Part shown: positions 43,558 through 57,166 of the stretch, one piece after another
How the letters are laid out: every line of letters starts with the position of its first letter
Numbering within the stretch: the first letter of the stretch is position 1
Source: Aurifilum marmelostoma
Taxonomy: Eukaryota; Ascomycota; Sordariomycetes; Diaporthales; Cryphonectriaceae
Reading direction: 5' to 3'
Length of the DNA: 64,000 nucleotides
NCBI GenBank assembly: GCA_027559495.1
Contig: JAMXSV010000010.1
Coordinates: 744,001 to 808,000 of the forward strand
Program-made: the position numbers and the translations under genes
The notes under the pieces: model-generated
What the model was told of the DNA's origin: nothing
Database searches by the model: none
The model's input: the letters and a program-made list of their open reading frames with translations, nothing else

Positions 43558-45150
43558 GTCTAGATATCATCTGGGAAGGGTTTCACCTGTCGAGTGCAGG
43601 TGGTATTTGTCACAACACGAAAACCATTTCATTACTGCATATTCGAGGCGTTTTGGGAGTAGAATGGAAGAGGGACAGGTCCCTCCGGGGTTGCCCGGGG
43701 GGGGGAAAAAGGGGGGGGGGTCAAAGAGGACGGTTCAGGCCATTAGATTGTGCTCACTCCGGCCATGGTATTGCATACGGCGTTTGGGGGAATTTCCATA
43801 CCGAGACAATAACCACCACAATTTGTTTGTGGTTTCTGACTGCAAGACAAATGGTCTCTACAAGAGGTAATCCAGATTGCACGCCAAGCAGGCACCCTCA
43901 CATTTGCTGCGAGGCAAATTTCAATAAACCCAAAATGTTGACAAATGCCTGCATGCTGTGTTCCATGTGTCATTCCTTTCCTCTGTCCTCCTAGTCAGAA
44001 GCACCCAGAATCCTCCCCCCAGAATGAAAAGCAATGCTAACTGACAGACGAGGAAGAATACCTAAAACCTACTCAAGGAGGCCACCCACCCCCCTTTGTT
44101 ACTTTCTCATGGCCGTCGACCTCGCTCCAGCACACCCCTGGGCAGCTTCTTCACATGCCAAGGACCTGACCCTCTCTCCTTTCTACACGCGACACCCAGC
44201 CCAGGTCCAACTCCACCTTACCGGCCCCTTCGTACCAACTCGCTCGCTCTCCTTTAGCACCTCCATTCTCCTTTCCCTTTGCTTCTATCCTGTGCAGCCA
44301 TCTCCAACCAACCACCGAGTCCGAAGCTGGAATTAAGGGCTAAGCACCTCACATGGTCTAATTAGTTCCCCTCGTTCACTTGGAAACGAACCTCATCCGG
44401 TCCAAGACCTTCTCCTCCCTGTTGTTCAGTAGAAAATAGGCATTAGCATCATAGCAGCTGGTCTGTGTATTTCATAAAGTTCCGAATTGCTATTTTATTT
44501 TTGTCTAATCATCAAAGTCCGCCGGATGCCTAACCGTTATATAGTACAACACTTGAAGACGGTTCACTTTTAGCTGTTGCCAGCAGATTAAGAAAATGGA
44601 AACGAGAATTCCTCCCTCCCCGTCCTGCTCCTGAACACCGTGACTTTGTTCACGCGACTGCTTGCGCCATCGCCCAAGGAGTGAACTCGAATAAAGAAGT
44701 GATGACATCCACAGTCATCCTGTGTCCCCGCCGACCGATGCCCCTGTCCAACCAGACCCAGTCTAAGAGAGCGAAAATCCCAGAGTGGTGGGCGAAAAAA
44801 GAAAAGAGAAGGTTTTTTTTTTGAGGTCGACCTCATTCATTAGGTGAAACTAGCACCGCGGAAATTCAATGCCACTATTGCTTCGCGAGGTCCATATTAT
44901 GAAAACACTGGATGAATGATCCATGAAACTGCCGCAAGAAGCTGAATAGCTCCCCGTATCAGGGCCTAAGGTGGGATCTTCTCGTGTGATTGAGATTCCC
45001 CTTTTGGTGCTCTCCGGTGCGGATTTTGGATGTACACGGCTCCTGAGAACGATGGCAGTGGTTAAGTCCTCGTGTAGCCACTAAGCACGAAAACCTCGGC
45101 GTCCGCTCTGATCGGGCTTTGCACCGTCCGAGAACATCTGGGAAGGTCTA
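43558..45150. other. Intergenic region, convergent 3' ends
   Basis: No supported gene. A G9-A5-G10 tract lies at 43697-43720, about 140 bases after the TFIIE-beta stop. The stretch next to the zinc-finger gene is presumably its 3'UTR. Confidence 0.55.
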
Positions 45151-46660
45151 CTAGGCTGCCCAGAGCTCATTCTGCCGTGGCTTGTAGGACTGTGCACCGG
45201 GCTCAGCACTGCCGGGTCTCTGCAGTCCCATGGCGGTGGAGTAGAACATCTGTCCCTGCGCGGCGGCATTTGTCGGGTAGGAAGAATCAGGGTCCGGGTA
45301 GACATAGCTGCTGTTGCCGCCGCTGTTGCTGTGAGCAGGAGATGCCACGTGCGAGGGGGAAGCCCAGCCGACGCTGCTCATGTGGGGGCTGCCCACAGCG
45401 CTTCCGGGGCCCTGGCTGCTCTCAATGCTCGGCTCGAGCGTCGTTGGCGGGGGCGCGGCACCGTAGGCATTTGGATGAGAGGTTGGCCTGACGTTGTTGC
45501 TGAATGCAGACGACGTCGTGGCCGTGGGACTGCTCGCGTGCAGGTCAGTGCGCATGTGGGCCGGCAGAGAGCTGTTGCCATTGTACTGGTGCTGCAATCC
45601 GTTGGCGGCGGCCATCTCGGCGCTTGGCGACATCGACATGGTCCTCTGGGCAGGAGACGGCGTCGAGAGGGGGAGAACCGTGGTTGGAGATCTGGTCACC
45701 CTCGGACCGGGCGGGGCGAGCAGATGCAGATCGGGCGACACTGTTCCTGGCCAGGACTTCGGCGGTAGCTCTGGCAGCATCCTCGACTGTGCCCGTGTGG
45801 TGGTTTTGGTGACGCGTCAGAGTCGTCCGGCGAGTGAAAGTCTTCTGGCAGTCGGCATAGGGGCACTTGTACGGCCGCTTGCCGGAGTGAATCCGACGGT
45901 GTCGCGCAAGGGAGCTGGAGTCACTGAAGGGCTATAGTTGATGAACGTGTCAGCAGCTGGCCACTGCTTGCAAAAATATTGCTTCCACCCCTCCCCTGCT
46001 CTCAGTGAAGACTCACCTTTCCACAGCGCTCGCACATGTGCGGCTTCTCTCCAGTGTGAACACGCTGGTGAACGGTCAAGGCTGATCGCTGGATGAACTG
46101 CTTGCCGCAGTTGGGGAAATCGCAGACATGAGGTCGCACTCCGGTGTGGATCCGTTCTATATCAAAATTTAGACACCCACTAAAGAGAATAAAGCTCCCA
46201 GAAAATTTGGACAAGAAAAGGAAGACTTACCATGACGAGCAAGATCACTGCGTCTAGCGAAGCCCTTGCCACAAGTGCTGCATGCGTAGGCCTTGGGGGC
46301 AGGCTGATTGACAACATCGGGAGCCCTCAAGGGCTGGGGCGGAGCATACATATCGGGTGCCATCGACGGGAATGCCATACCGCTGGGTGCCATGTTGGGC
46401 TCAGGCATGTGGAGGGAGGCTTGCATGGAGGTGGGAGAGCCGTAAGGTCGGGCAGCCTGGAGATGGCCGCTCATCGGGGGCTGAGAGTATCTCGAGTGTT
46501 CGGATCCGTGGGGGGAGTCGGCGCGCTCGATGGGCTGGACAGCATGCTGGTCGGCCATGGTGCTTAGGATAGGCTGGGGATGCTGAATCACCGAGGTGGC
46601 TCCGTTCTGGTTCAACATGCTGGTGATGCCCATTATCTCACCTGGTGCTGGAGAAGACAT
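45151..46660 (-). CDS. C2H2 transcription factor with four zinc fingers, apparent frameshift
   Basis: Exons 46660-46231, 46156-46017 and 45931-45151 (introns 74 and 85 bases). The N-terminus (MSSPAPGEIMGITSMLNQNG) is Pro/Met/Gln/Ser-rich. Four tandem fingers are split by the introns: YACSTCGKGFARRSDLARH, HVCDFPNCGKQFIQRSALTV, HMCERCGKPFSDSSSLARHR and YKCPYADCQKTFTRRTTLTR, joined by HTGxxP-type linkers. After them the frame reads VEDAARATAEVLARNS to SEGDQISNHGSP. The conserved C-terminal region (STPSPAQRTMSMSPS, GSPHMSSVGWASPSH, PRQNELWAA) is in the next frame. The exon sum is 1351, one base too many; five Gs at 45669-45673 (plus strand) are the likely spot of an extra base. As written the fingers would be followed by about 30 unrelated residues and a stop. 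One base fewer gives about 449 residues. The family resembles fungal C2H2 regulators of development; DNA target unknown. Confidence 0.85.
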
Positions 46661-49600
46661 GATTAAGCAGAGGCCAGACAAAAACAAGGAGGCTCTCAAA
46701 CGGTTGGACAGAGGTGATTCCGAGCACCGAGCACGGATCACTGCCTCAACCACAAGGAAATTAAAATCCCGTCGTAAGGAAATAAGATGTGTCTTACAAC
46801 ACCACAATGTTTCGGATAGAGGTTACGGCAGCAGATATGAGTGTGCCAGATCAAGCCCAGTCGAATGCCTAAAGCTTTCTGTATTAGCAAGTTGCCTTAG
46901 CTGTACTGTGGTCAAGGCGGTGAAGAGGAGATGAAGTGACAACTTGTGAGTGGTGATGAGAGCCATCAGAGTGACAGGTCAGAATGTCAAGGGGTGTTGG
47001 TGCTATATGAGACCTGAGGAGACGGGACAGGGAAGGTTGCCAGCTGCATTGAGACAGATAGTTTCGTTCACATCGCATGGTTGTCCTGCTCCTGTCTCCA
47101 CTGGAGGAAAATGTGGTGTCGAGAAAAGGTATGTGTGAGGATAAAACTGAGGCTTACAGGGGCGAAATGTATAGTGCAAGAGACCTGGTCGTGATAGGCC
47201 GTGGTGGCGCGGCTTTGTTATCCAGGGGTGGTTGAGTATTGGGGGTGGAGCCTTTGTCGCGCACGGATCAAGATGCAGAAGCAGCGCGTCTTGAATGTCA
47301 ATAGACACGCTATGGCCAATGTGCCTGGACTTCATCAGACGTCAGTCCCAACTCTCAAGAGAATCTGCTGGCAATCCACCACAGATGGAGATGTGAAAGA
47401 TGGTCCGGAAGACTATGGTGGACAAGGCAGGATTTTTCTGAGGAGGGCGGACTGTTTTCCACCACTGCGCTTCGACCCAGACTGAATGCGACAGACAGCA
47501 CAGATTGCCGAGGGGAACTCGACTCACCCGAACTATGATGCACCTTGTCGGTGGTGGGCTTGTGATGTCCGGTGTTGCCTTGCGTGGTGCAGAGTAGCAG
47601 CTTCTTAGCTCTTGTCAATGAGACTTTCCAGGAGACCAGGTTGCTGCGCGCAGTCCAACTTGAAGCTTCTTGCACCCCTCTTGTCAGATCTGGTCAAGAT
47701 TGACTTGTTGTGATGGTGTTTGCTGGAACTCGAAGATGACGAAGGGACACGCGAAAGGTTTTGTTTGCTCGAGGTCCACGCTGCCAGGTGCTCGTGTTCG
47801 GTGTCGGGGTTCTGGGAGGTTGCACTGCAGGATTTGCTTGTCGCAAAGGATAGCAGGGCCAACAGTGATGTAGTTGGTTGATCGAGCGGTGTTGTGATTG
47901 TCGGATTGAGATCTGTTTGTAGGGAAGAGGAGGAGGGTCAGTTCTGCACAGAAAGACAAGAGCCCAGCAGAGACACTCAGGTGCAGGGCGGAAGCTGTTG
48001 GCCCCTTGGAGGACGGATAAGACTCGAGACTGCAAGTACAGGACAAATCTCGATGGTGCTGGGTCAAGGTGGCGCCCTGGTTGATGCGCCCAGCCTGACA
48101 GATTGAAGATGTTGTCGAGGCACAAAGGGGCGGTGGTTAGGTTGAAGGGTGCAGAGCAAGAGAAGGCAGCTGCTGGCCGACTTGACTCTAAAAAAGTTTA
48201 ACTCGGCCGGCACCTTGGCCTGCGCTGCAGCATTCACCCAACCTTGTCGGCACAGCATATGCTCGGCTGCCCTGGCTCTCAGGCCACCTCCTGACAAGGT
48301 GCAACGGCAGGATTCCCTCACAAGGCAGAAGAAGAAATTGCTTGCTCACCTTATCGCAAAAACACTGCTCTCCTCTGCAGTGACTGCTGTGGTCCAGCTG
48401 GTGGGATGGCTCGGTGCTGGTCGTGGTGGAAGGTGACGCTTGAGGTAGTAGGAGGACTCGGGAGGACTTTGGGGATTCTGGATCAACGACGAAATTCGAG
48501 GACAAGGGGTCTTATTAATTAGAAAAGAATGGGAAACAAACTCTGAATCCCAGGTCCTGTCTGCAGTTCAGTCAAACATCAGATCTCCCTCTCTCTCTCT
48601 CTCCCGCCAGAGGAAAAATGCGCTAAGGCTCACCTAGGCACAACCCACCCTTGCCAGCAGTGCAGACCGACAGGTGCTGTTGAAACGAACTGACAGGGGG
48701 GCTGTTGTACCTAGTCGGTACTTGGCTCAGGGGGGTTAGCAGGGGCCTGACTCCACTAAACCCACCTGCCATGCACAGGCCAGTGAGATGTGTCTGAGAC
48801 AGCAGAAATTGGGCTGCCAAACCTGCTCATTCTGTGTGATGGGAATTATCCATGCAGACCTCTCTCTATGGCTTCTAAAGTCGTGACTACAGACCTTTGT
48901 CCCTTTCCACTGTTGTGATGAGCCAATGACTGATGGTGAGAACTCCAGATGGCACAGAAGAAACCTTGCTCCTGGAGTCTACCTCCGCGCTTTCCTGGCT
49001 GAACCAAGCCAGCCTACAGCCTTGCTAGACTCCTTTCCTGACCAGCAGGCGACAGACAGACAGACAGACGGAGAGGCGGACTTCCCTCTACGTACTGTGG
49101 GTTGCTGCGCCCAGTGTCAACACCCAAAGTCTGGCCAGCCTATCATAACTGACAGGAGGGAGCTGGACAGCTGCCAATCCCTCCTGTGCCACAGTGCCCC
49201 GAAGGCCAGAGTACAACGACCGGCAGTGCGCTTCTCTGCAGCCCACCCGACGCACGTAGCCGTTTGGCTGAGGCCTTCCCGTGTGAGGTCGTCGTGGAAC
49301 CACCAGCCACCTCGCTGGCATCGACCCATCGCTCGATCCCTACTGACTTATCGACCCTCTCTCAACGCGTTGATTGCTGCGATCTAACCTGGACGAGATC
49401 ACGAGCCTGAGGGGGTTCCCATGTCTGGGAGCCAATCATCCACAAGCCGTACGCTACCTCTGATACTCTCCGTCCCGACTGGCCAGTGTGCAACAGCTGA
49501 GAGGCTGGTACCTCAAGTCCCGGCCTTGCCCGTCAAGATGGAGGCGCTCGGGCATTCCATGGGCGCCTTATACCATAGTACAGGAACCCGCTCCCAGAGC

Positions 49601-52600
49601 ACAACAGCGAAGGAGCCGCTGGGCGTATTGGACCCTGCTCGGGGCCTCTTGCAGATCCTCGATTGTACAAGCTGCTGTACGGACGAGAGCCACCGAGTGC
49701 CACCTCATATCGCGGAACTGCTACCCTACTCTCAGTGGACGGGGGTAAGTGCGGCCCCTCCGTGCGATGTACTGCGGTACCTAGACACACATAAACACAC
49801 AGAGGGGGGGGAAGAGAGACAGATCCACAGGATGCGTTGGATTCAGGACCTCAGGACTCCCTGCCACTTCACCGTATATTGTGCGGGACGATCGGTGGGA
49901 CACACGACACGACCTCGATGCTTTGGTCATAGCTCGTTCATGAACCATCACAGTGTCCCTAGCGCATGTCCGAACCGGCTGCTGCTGCGCTCTCTTGCGC
50001 ATGAAAAGACCATGTTCAGGCTTTCCCGCTTGGGCGCTCGGACTGCCCAACCATCTAGACTCAAAGTGTCTTTGGGGTTGCAAGGTAGCAGCGGAGGACT
50101 TATGTCAACGGAAGCACGGTTCGACTCTTCAGCCTCATGTTGGACCCCTCAAAGTCTGGGATTCCAGCGAGCATTGGGTCCGTGGCGAATGGCCAGTGCA
50201 CCTTTGCAGTTCGCGATCCCCAATGCTCCTCGAAGTGCCGACCCAATGCTCCGAACGCAGCAAGCCAACTCGAGCAGTCATGATTTCCCGGCATCTTACC
50301 GCCGGTTCCACCCCTCTGTTGCTCTCTGTTCGCCTATTGCATAGATCAATTTGGAACAAGAAGGAAAAAGAAAAAAAAGGGGGCTGATTAGGTCTCGGCA
50401 ACGAACTATTATCGTCCCTCAAGGGTTGGTGGCATGGTATCAAATGGACAGGAAACAGCACGGTGGGGAGCACAACGGGCTAGTTGGCCAAGGCATTGGC
50501 CGTATGAACAGGGGCTGAAATAAATGAGCCGGAAAAGGAAACCTTCCAGAATTCTTTGAGAAGACGTGGACACCCTCGCTGAGGCGGGTGACAGAGCCGG
50601 GCCACACAAACCCCTGCTGGCCTGCTGCCCTGCATCTCCACCCACCATCAACTTACCCACTGCCAGCAAGCCAAAAGTTCATGGGTACGGGAGCAGGGGC
50701 CACTTCGAAACTGGCGCACGGTGCTGTTCGCTGGCCTTGCCCACTTTCTGAGGCGGTCAAAGGCGAAGCGAAGTGATGCGGCGATGTCCTCTGATAGAGC
50801 GAGGAACACAGGCGAAGAAGGCCCAGGAGTCAGAGGAAAATCGAACTTGTCGCAGAAGCCATCGTCCGGAGTGGGGTCAAACCATGATGAGGGTGCAGGC
50901 TTTTGTCAGATGGCCAACTAGGCTGGTCCGTGTGGCACTATGTCGAATACTACTGGATGCAATTTGGCCACTGCGCAACAACAAGCCAGCCCGACCACAC
51001 ACAGAGAGAGGAAAGCCTTGCGTCATCTGCGGGCGCCCCGTGCTGGTTCAGCGTCTTCCCAGCTCGCCTGCCACGGCGGCTGTCCATCAGGCCCCCCCCG
51101 TTAAAGTTCTTGGACGACTTCGGAAGACAGGAGCACAGAGCACCGCTTGCTGCAACCAAATGTCACGATCACCTTTCAAGGGGCTTAAACGAAGCGACTC
51201 CCCCACGATGCAAGCGTTCCCGTCCCGTCCTCCACATGCGAACTGGATCAAGATGGATCAGCCGTGCCCCAACTCGATCTTTTCTAGAAGTCGAAAGGGG
51301 GCGGCCAACCCGAAAACCCCGTATTAACACAAGGCCAAATTTATACTGATCTCCGACTATTTCTTTGACCCTGGCAGTACCGGCGCATAAACATGTTGCA
51401 CTAAATTACGGGTGCTATGCATTATTGGCTTATGACGGCTCATACTCAGCGGGTGCTGGGATAGCCTAGGCTGTTTTATGCAGAGAAAGTGAGGGCGGGA
51501 GAGTTCTTCTGGGGGCTTCCAACAACTGCCATGACGCATATTTCCCATCCTGTGCTTGGTAAGGTCAGTCTACACATTGGCACCCAGTCTTTGGCGTTTT
51601 GGTAAGCGGTGCGACGCGAGATTCATCTCTCGCTAGCAGTGTGTTGCTCGCTCCACCTGCTGTCCGCAAATAGCTGGTCGGCTCCAGCGATCAGTCATTA
51701 AATTTTCATACCTCCAAGGACCCGCGTGGTCCGGCAGGCATAACGCTCTATGTGTCGTATTGCGCGCCACGAGGTCTGCCCGAACAGAGGCTTGAGCCCT
51801 GCCCTGATGCATTGGCACCCTGGCGACCCTCCTCAGCTCACAGATGCCAGCATACTTTGGCGCACGTCCACAACGCTGACAGGCACGCTGCAGATGGGGT
51901 GATTCGACTGGCAGCGCCTAAGATGTTGCGACAGATCCCGGGGGACGTGCGCCCGAGCTCAATACTCGCACCCACCACCACAACCACCTTCACACACAAG
52001 GAATCCCATGCGACGAAGATTCTGCCATCACGACGCACCGTCCCTCAGGAAACGTCGGGCCGTAGGAGGTCCATAGCTCTCACGAGTTGGGGACACGCTC
52101 TGGCGCATACTTACGGCTATCTTGGGTGCGTTTGGGATGCGTCCCCTCTCACCTTGCACACCACACCGTAAGCTGGAGGAGCCCTGCTGTTGAGAATCCG
52201 GGGTCGGGCATCGCCTCCTAAAGTGGTCCTCCAGTCCGACCCTCTATTCCTCACGTGCACTAAAGCAATATGTACTGCCAACTGGCATGAGCTCCGCCAG
52301 ACCACACGGTGCGTCTGCGTGAAGATGAATCCGGTTAAAGCCTCGAGCCCAAGGGACATACAGCTCGGGTGGGCGACGGGCAGCCAGAATCTTCCTGGCA
52401 GTTCAGATCATCACAACAGGTGCGTGGCAGGCGAGAGACCAGTCTGTGGGCTTCATAACTTTATGAACAGGCTCCCGCCTCATCCGGGATCCCATGATCA
52501 CCCAGCGTCGAACCGCAGCCTGCCCCAGAGCTTCATGAAATTCTGACAACAGGCGACCACGTCTGGCTCACATCTGCAATCCACATGGGACACAGTGCAC

Positions 52601-55402
52601 CAATTACTAGCTGAGTATCAATACCCTGACAGCCATGCGCCTCAAGTCCAGCCTCGAGTTCCATACATACAGAGTACCACAGTACTGTATGCATGATACT
52701 GCGTGACGATCACAACTGTTCCTGCGTCATTGCTCTGCCAAGGGCCGGGTCTAGCAAAGCGCTACTGCGGCCATGAGGCCTCGTTGTCGTCGTACAGGCA
52801 AGGCAGCTTGGATATCCTTCAGGAAAGCCTCGTGGGTTCTCACCGAAATTAGAACCATTGACAACGCATTCTCACAATGCGAATTTTCACAACCTTACTT
52901 TCCAGTCGTGCCGAAACCCTCTTCCACGCCGAGTCAACATCCCTACGACTGAACGGGCCAGGCCTGGCTGTCCAGGCGAGGTGCTGGGACTGCTCCCAGC
53001 CCCCGGCTTCGGGTGGCCTTTCCGAGTGGGTCTTGTCTGTACTGTGGTACCCTTGTGAGATACTTGGGCGGTACATTGGAAGATTTTCAAATGGTACCTA
53101 GAAGTGCCAGCTCAGCCCAATCTCTTCCATGACAAGGCTCCTCAGGAAGAAATCCCCCCCCCCCCTTCCCTGAGGGCCCAGGGGAAATTGATCTTTACTT
53201 TGGCCCCTGAGACCGGCGCCCTTGCCAACTCAACTCAACCCAGGAGGCGCCAGACAGGTGTTGCCGGAGGGACCTCCCCTCTTTTTCTCCACGTGTTCCC
53301 AGCTAGGCGGTAAGGCGGGTTGCCGTACCAGGCGGTCAGAGCTTTCTAGCCTTCTAGAAGGAATCCTGCTGACGCGGGCGGATGGGGAAACCGAAGACCA
53401 TTTTGTGGTCAGACCCCGCGATGACCGTTGGCGTATCGATGCCGCCGGAGACCTGTCGTCTGCAGACGGCGGAGCCGTCGCGATGCCGTAGATGGATGGA
53501 GTATCTCAGGAAAGCAGATACGTGGGGGCCAGAAGAGGGCGGGAGGGGGGGGGCAAACCTTCCGATTTTGGGCTGCAATGTCATGAACATGCATTCGATC
53601 GGCTCCATCTAGACAGGGTCTCAAGCAACTCTACCAAAACGGAATACGAAGAGGCTTTTCTTTCGTACAGACCCCCATCCGTCGGGTGCTGGTCACCAGC
53701 AGCAACAGCAAGCCCACTGCTACGGCCCGGAATGACCGTCATCATCACTATGAGCAAAGTCTACTCCTCTGGGTAACCTTGTGCGAAACACTTGCCACGA
53801 GGACCTCGATGCACACACAGTATTGGTCTGCTCGTTTCCAGGCCGAGTAGATCCAAGAAAGCTCTCCCCCCCTCTCCCCGAACTCTGAAACAGACGGAAA
53901 GAAGCGCCAAAGTGCTGGTGTGCTAGAAGAAGGATGGGACGAGAGTCTGAGAATAGTCTCAAAGCACTGTCGCATGGCCTACCTGACCTACCTTCCTCCC
54001 TTGAGGACCGATTCCTTGCTGCCCCACACAAGACGATAGCCATCGTAACGCATCGTCCAGGCTAAGAACAGACTATGGATCTAGCTGAGATCGATGTGAG
54101 CGGGACATTGGGCAAGCATATGTGCACGTACGCATGGAGAGATATATATGTATCTACTATATGATAGACGTGCACACATAACGCCGGAAGCGAAACGACG
54201 CCATGCATTGGTCTTCCTGGAATACCAGCAGGGGGGGGCCAGGGAAAGCACCACGACGCCCGGTCCGCCAGATCTGAGCGGAAGAGCCCGTTTTCTATTC
54301 GAGTATCTGGTGCGTGCGCTGCGCGCGTGCCTGTGTAAGCACGATGTAGAGCGAGATCAGGCCAGCAGGCTAGGTATCCCAGCCTCGTCTGATAAGGGCC
54401 TGCTATGACGATGGGTGGTGAATAATTATAGCAATACATGTGGTCGTTGAACCACCAGTCTGGGATGCTTGGAACCAGATTGCCGAAAGCGCCGTTCACC
54501 CACCACCTTCCGAAACGATGGGGCGGGAGATCATCGCGCTTCGCCTGGTAGAGACATATCCCCGAGGAGGGTGCCATTTCTTTTAAGTCAAGGCCACGAA
54601 AGACGAGCAATTATCTTCTTGAAAGCACGCCTGGACCACGCAATGGCCTGTCTTTTTTCCTCGATGTTATTGAGGAAAGACCACAAAGGTCCCTTGTGTT
54701 AATGAGGGGCTACGGTGTCAAGCAATGGACATGGCTGAGCTCCGGCTCGAAACGCTCCAGTGTCGGGAGTCCTATCTGGCACTGGACAAAATCGAGGAAC
54801 ACCACGCAGTTCGGTTTCCATCATCGTCTTGATTGGGTCCCAGGAGACATCTTCGAGGCTTGCGGGCCCGGTTGTGGGTTGCAGCAGTATGGCCTCTTGC
54901 ACGCTCATGTTGCTGGCAAAGATGAATCAGACAATCTACAAGGCTAATCTCTGTCCGCTCAGTCATGCTGTATTGTCTGGGCTGGAAATAGGGGCGAGGC
55001 CTGACCAAGCAAGAGCTGCGCAGGAAAGTTCCCGACTATTTTTTCCGACTTTGAAGACATTGCGGGTGATGTAATCAGAAGTGATGCCATCCATCTCCCT
55101 ACCTCGCGGGATGACGCTGCAATGACACTCTTTTAATCAAGTACCAGATTAGAAACAGGAGATTTGTCCAGAACAAACAGAGATGATATTTTGACCCGAT
55201 GCCTAGCCCAACAGCTTGCCTTGCGGCAGAATATCCTGAAGTCTTTTTTTGGAATTTCTCTACGACATGCCTTCCCGTTACAAGTCTTGTCCCTTGTTTC
55301 CCTTCCACCTCGTATCACATCAAGATGATCCGATAGATGACCATGCCAAGATCCAGCCAGGCCAAGGCCTCACAGGTCCAGAATCTGCTTTCGCCCCCAC
55401 TC
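46661..55402. other. 8.7 kb stretch without a supported gene
   Basis: Longest gene-free stretch in the window. It begins upstream of the zinc-finger gene, so the first 1-2 kb (to about 48,500) is likely its promoter and long leader. The longest open frames (49421-50344 plus, 54062-54610 minus) show no recognisable domain and irregular codon use. Composition is not notably AT-rich and I see no terminal repeats or transposase-like frame. A non-coding transcript or eroded sequence is possible but not shown. Confidence 0.65.
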
Positions 55403-56222
55403 CTACGACCCGTTCGTCTCCAGCTTCCCCTCGAGCTTCTCGACGTGCTCGACCAGGTCCTCGATTGTACACACCCTCAGGCCCCACCTTCTCGCAAACC
55501 GAACACACGCCTCGCCGCGCAGCATCCCAGGGGCCCTGCAGATGGCCTGGCCCTCGACCTCCTGACCGTCGTCGACAAGCTCGCAGATGACGGCGGCGGG
55601 CCTCTTGCCCGCGAGGCGGCAGAACTCGGTAGCAGCCTCTGTGTGGCCGGGACGCTGCCTGACGCCTCCGGGCCGGGCGCGCAGCGGGAGGACGTGGCCG
55701 GGCCGCCGCAGGCTCTCGGCGGTGGCGGCCGGGTCGGCCAGCGTGCGGCAGGTCAGGGCGCGGTCTTGGGCGGAGATGCCAGTGGTGACGGAAGGGTCGG
55801 CGGCGTCTACGGTGAGGGTGTAGGCGGTGGAGCGGGGGTCCTCGGACCGGGAGACCATCTGGGGCAGGGCGAGGGTCTCGGTGAGTTGGGGGATCAGCGG
55901 GGCGCAGATGTAGCCTGAGGAGTGGCGGATCATGAAGGCCATCTGCTCGGTGGTGATGGACTCGGCGGCGATGATGAGATCGGCCTCGTTCTCGCGTGTC
56001 GGGGCATCGAGGACAACTATGAACTCGCCATTACCTGCACACATGTAGCACAGAGGTCAGCAAAAAGGGCGTTCTGTTGCCGGAAGCAGTTCGCAGTTCG
56101 CAGCCATCTATGTGTCCAGCTGGAAGGGGGAGAGGAGGAGGAGGAGGGAAAGGCGTACGGAAAGCTGTGATGGCGTCTGGTATCGAGTCGAACTCGGATC
56201 GGTCGAGGGTTTCTGAGGTCAT
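55403..56222 (-). CDS. RIB3: 3,4-dihydroxy-2-butanone-4-phosphate synthase
   Basis: Riboflavin pathway enzyme that converts ribulose 5-phosphate to dihydroxybutanone phosphate and formate. Exons 56222-56159 and 56034-55403 (124-base intron) give 231 residues. Splicing joins DAITAF to RNGEFIVVLDAP. The family landmarks are complete: the acidic catalytic loop RENEADLIIAAE, RHSSGYICAPL, RSTAYTLTVDAAD, TGISAQDRALTCR, RRPGHVLPLRARPGGV and RPGHTEAATEFCRLAGKRPA. The protein is monofunctional; no GTP cyclohydrolase II domain follows, as in yeast Rib3. The C-terminus (EDLVEHVEKLEGKLETNGS) is a helical tail. Divergent from COQ3. Confidence 0.95.
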
Positions 56223-57166
56223 TTTGGAACCGTACAGAGGCTTTTCCAGTCTGCAAGAGCGATTCTTTGTTTTATTGGAACGCGGAGGAACCTCCCTGTC
56301 GTAATGGTGCTGAGAAGGTTGCGGTTCGGAACACTCGGTGTTTTCTCTGGAGGTGTGTCGCACGCACAGTATCTGGGGAGGGACGCCCTCTGTAGCAGTA
56401 AACTATAGCAATTGAGTGCTTAGGATGCTTAGGAGAGATTTATAGGCAGTGCAGGAATCGGGACAGGAAAATCATAAAGTAACACGAGACGTATACTGCG
56501 CGGAAATATTGGACAGAGAGCATGAACTTTGTATGTGAATGGCATTTGGAGATAGAATATTATCACGAAATGCCCCGCGATGGGTACAAAACCCCGATCC
56601 CGCTCTCATCCTGGTCCCAGTGACGACTGGGCTGCTGAGTGAGCATTTGGCACCCGATTAGTAAACGACCTTCGGCGCTGCATGTCCTTCGGTATTAGTG
56701 CATCTGTAAGCCAACTCTTGTTTGCTTTTCGCCGAGGCTGCTGCACACAGGGCGCCGCCAGTGGCCGCGTCGGCGGTCCGCACCCCTGAGATGCACGCCT
56801 AGGACCCTGCAGCTACCCGCTACAACGCGCCACTTTTAGTGATGCATAGCGCCAAGTACCCTCTTCGCATTAGGGAACTGTAGGGACTGATGGTGGTGGG
56901 TGGGTGGTAACGTCCTACTGCAGACAGAGGCATCCGAATAACTCAAGATCTGGACTGCCTTGCCCCACTGAACCACCAAAAAGTTCAACTGTTGATTGAT
57001 CTCACCTATGACCTCGACCCCCTCATCACCACCACCGTCATCATCGCTGTCTTTTCTCATAATCTTGAGCCTCTGACAGGCTTGTCTCAAATTGGAACAG
57101 GAACCTTTTGCGGTTCTCATTGAGGCTGAAAGGGAGAGTAAAGCAAGAAGATCCTACACAGTCACC
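56223..57166. promoter_or_regulatory. Divergent promoter of RIB3 and COQ3
   Basis: 944 bases separate the two start codons, with no other gene. It contains several T/A-rich patches. Shared control is inferred only from the arrangement. Confidence 0.5.

Noticed and set aside
42637..43994. Long frames overlapping TFIIE-beta (298 codons minus, 332 codons plus in another frame)
   Set aside because: Shadows of the TFIIE-beta exon, with Arg/Gly/Leu-biased nonsense composition.
49421..50344. 307-codon frame as a gene
   Set aside because: No domain, irregular codon use, no intron signals or neighbours supporting it. Kept only as a finding about the gene-free block.
54062..54610. 182-codon minus-strand frame
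   Set aside because: Mixed Trp/Tyr/His/Cys-rich composition, no recognisable motif and poor codon bias.
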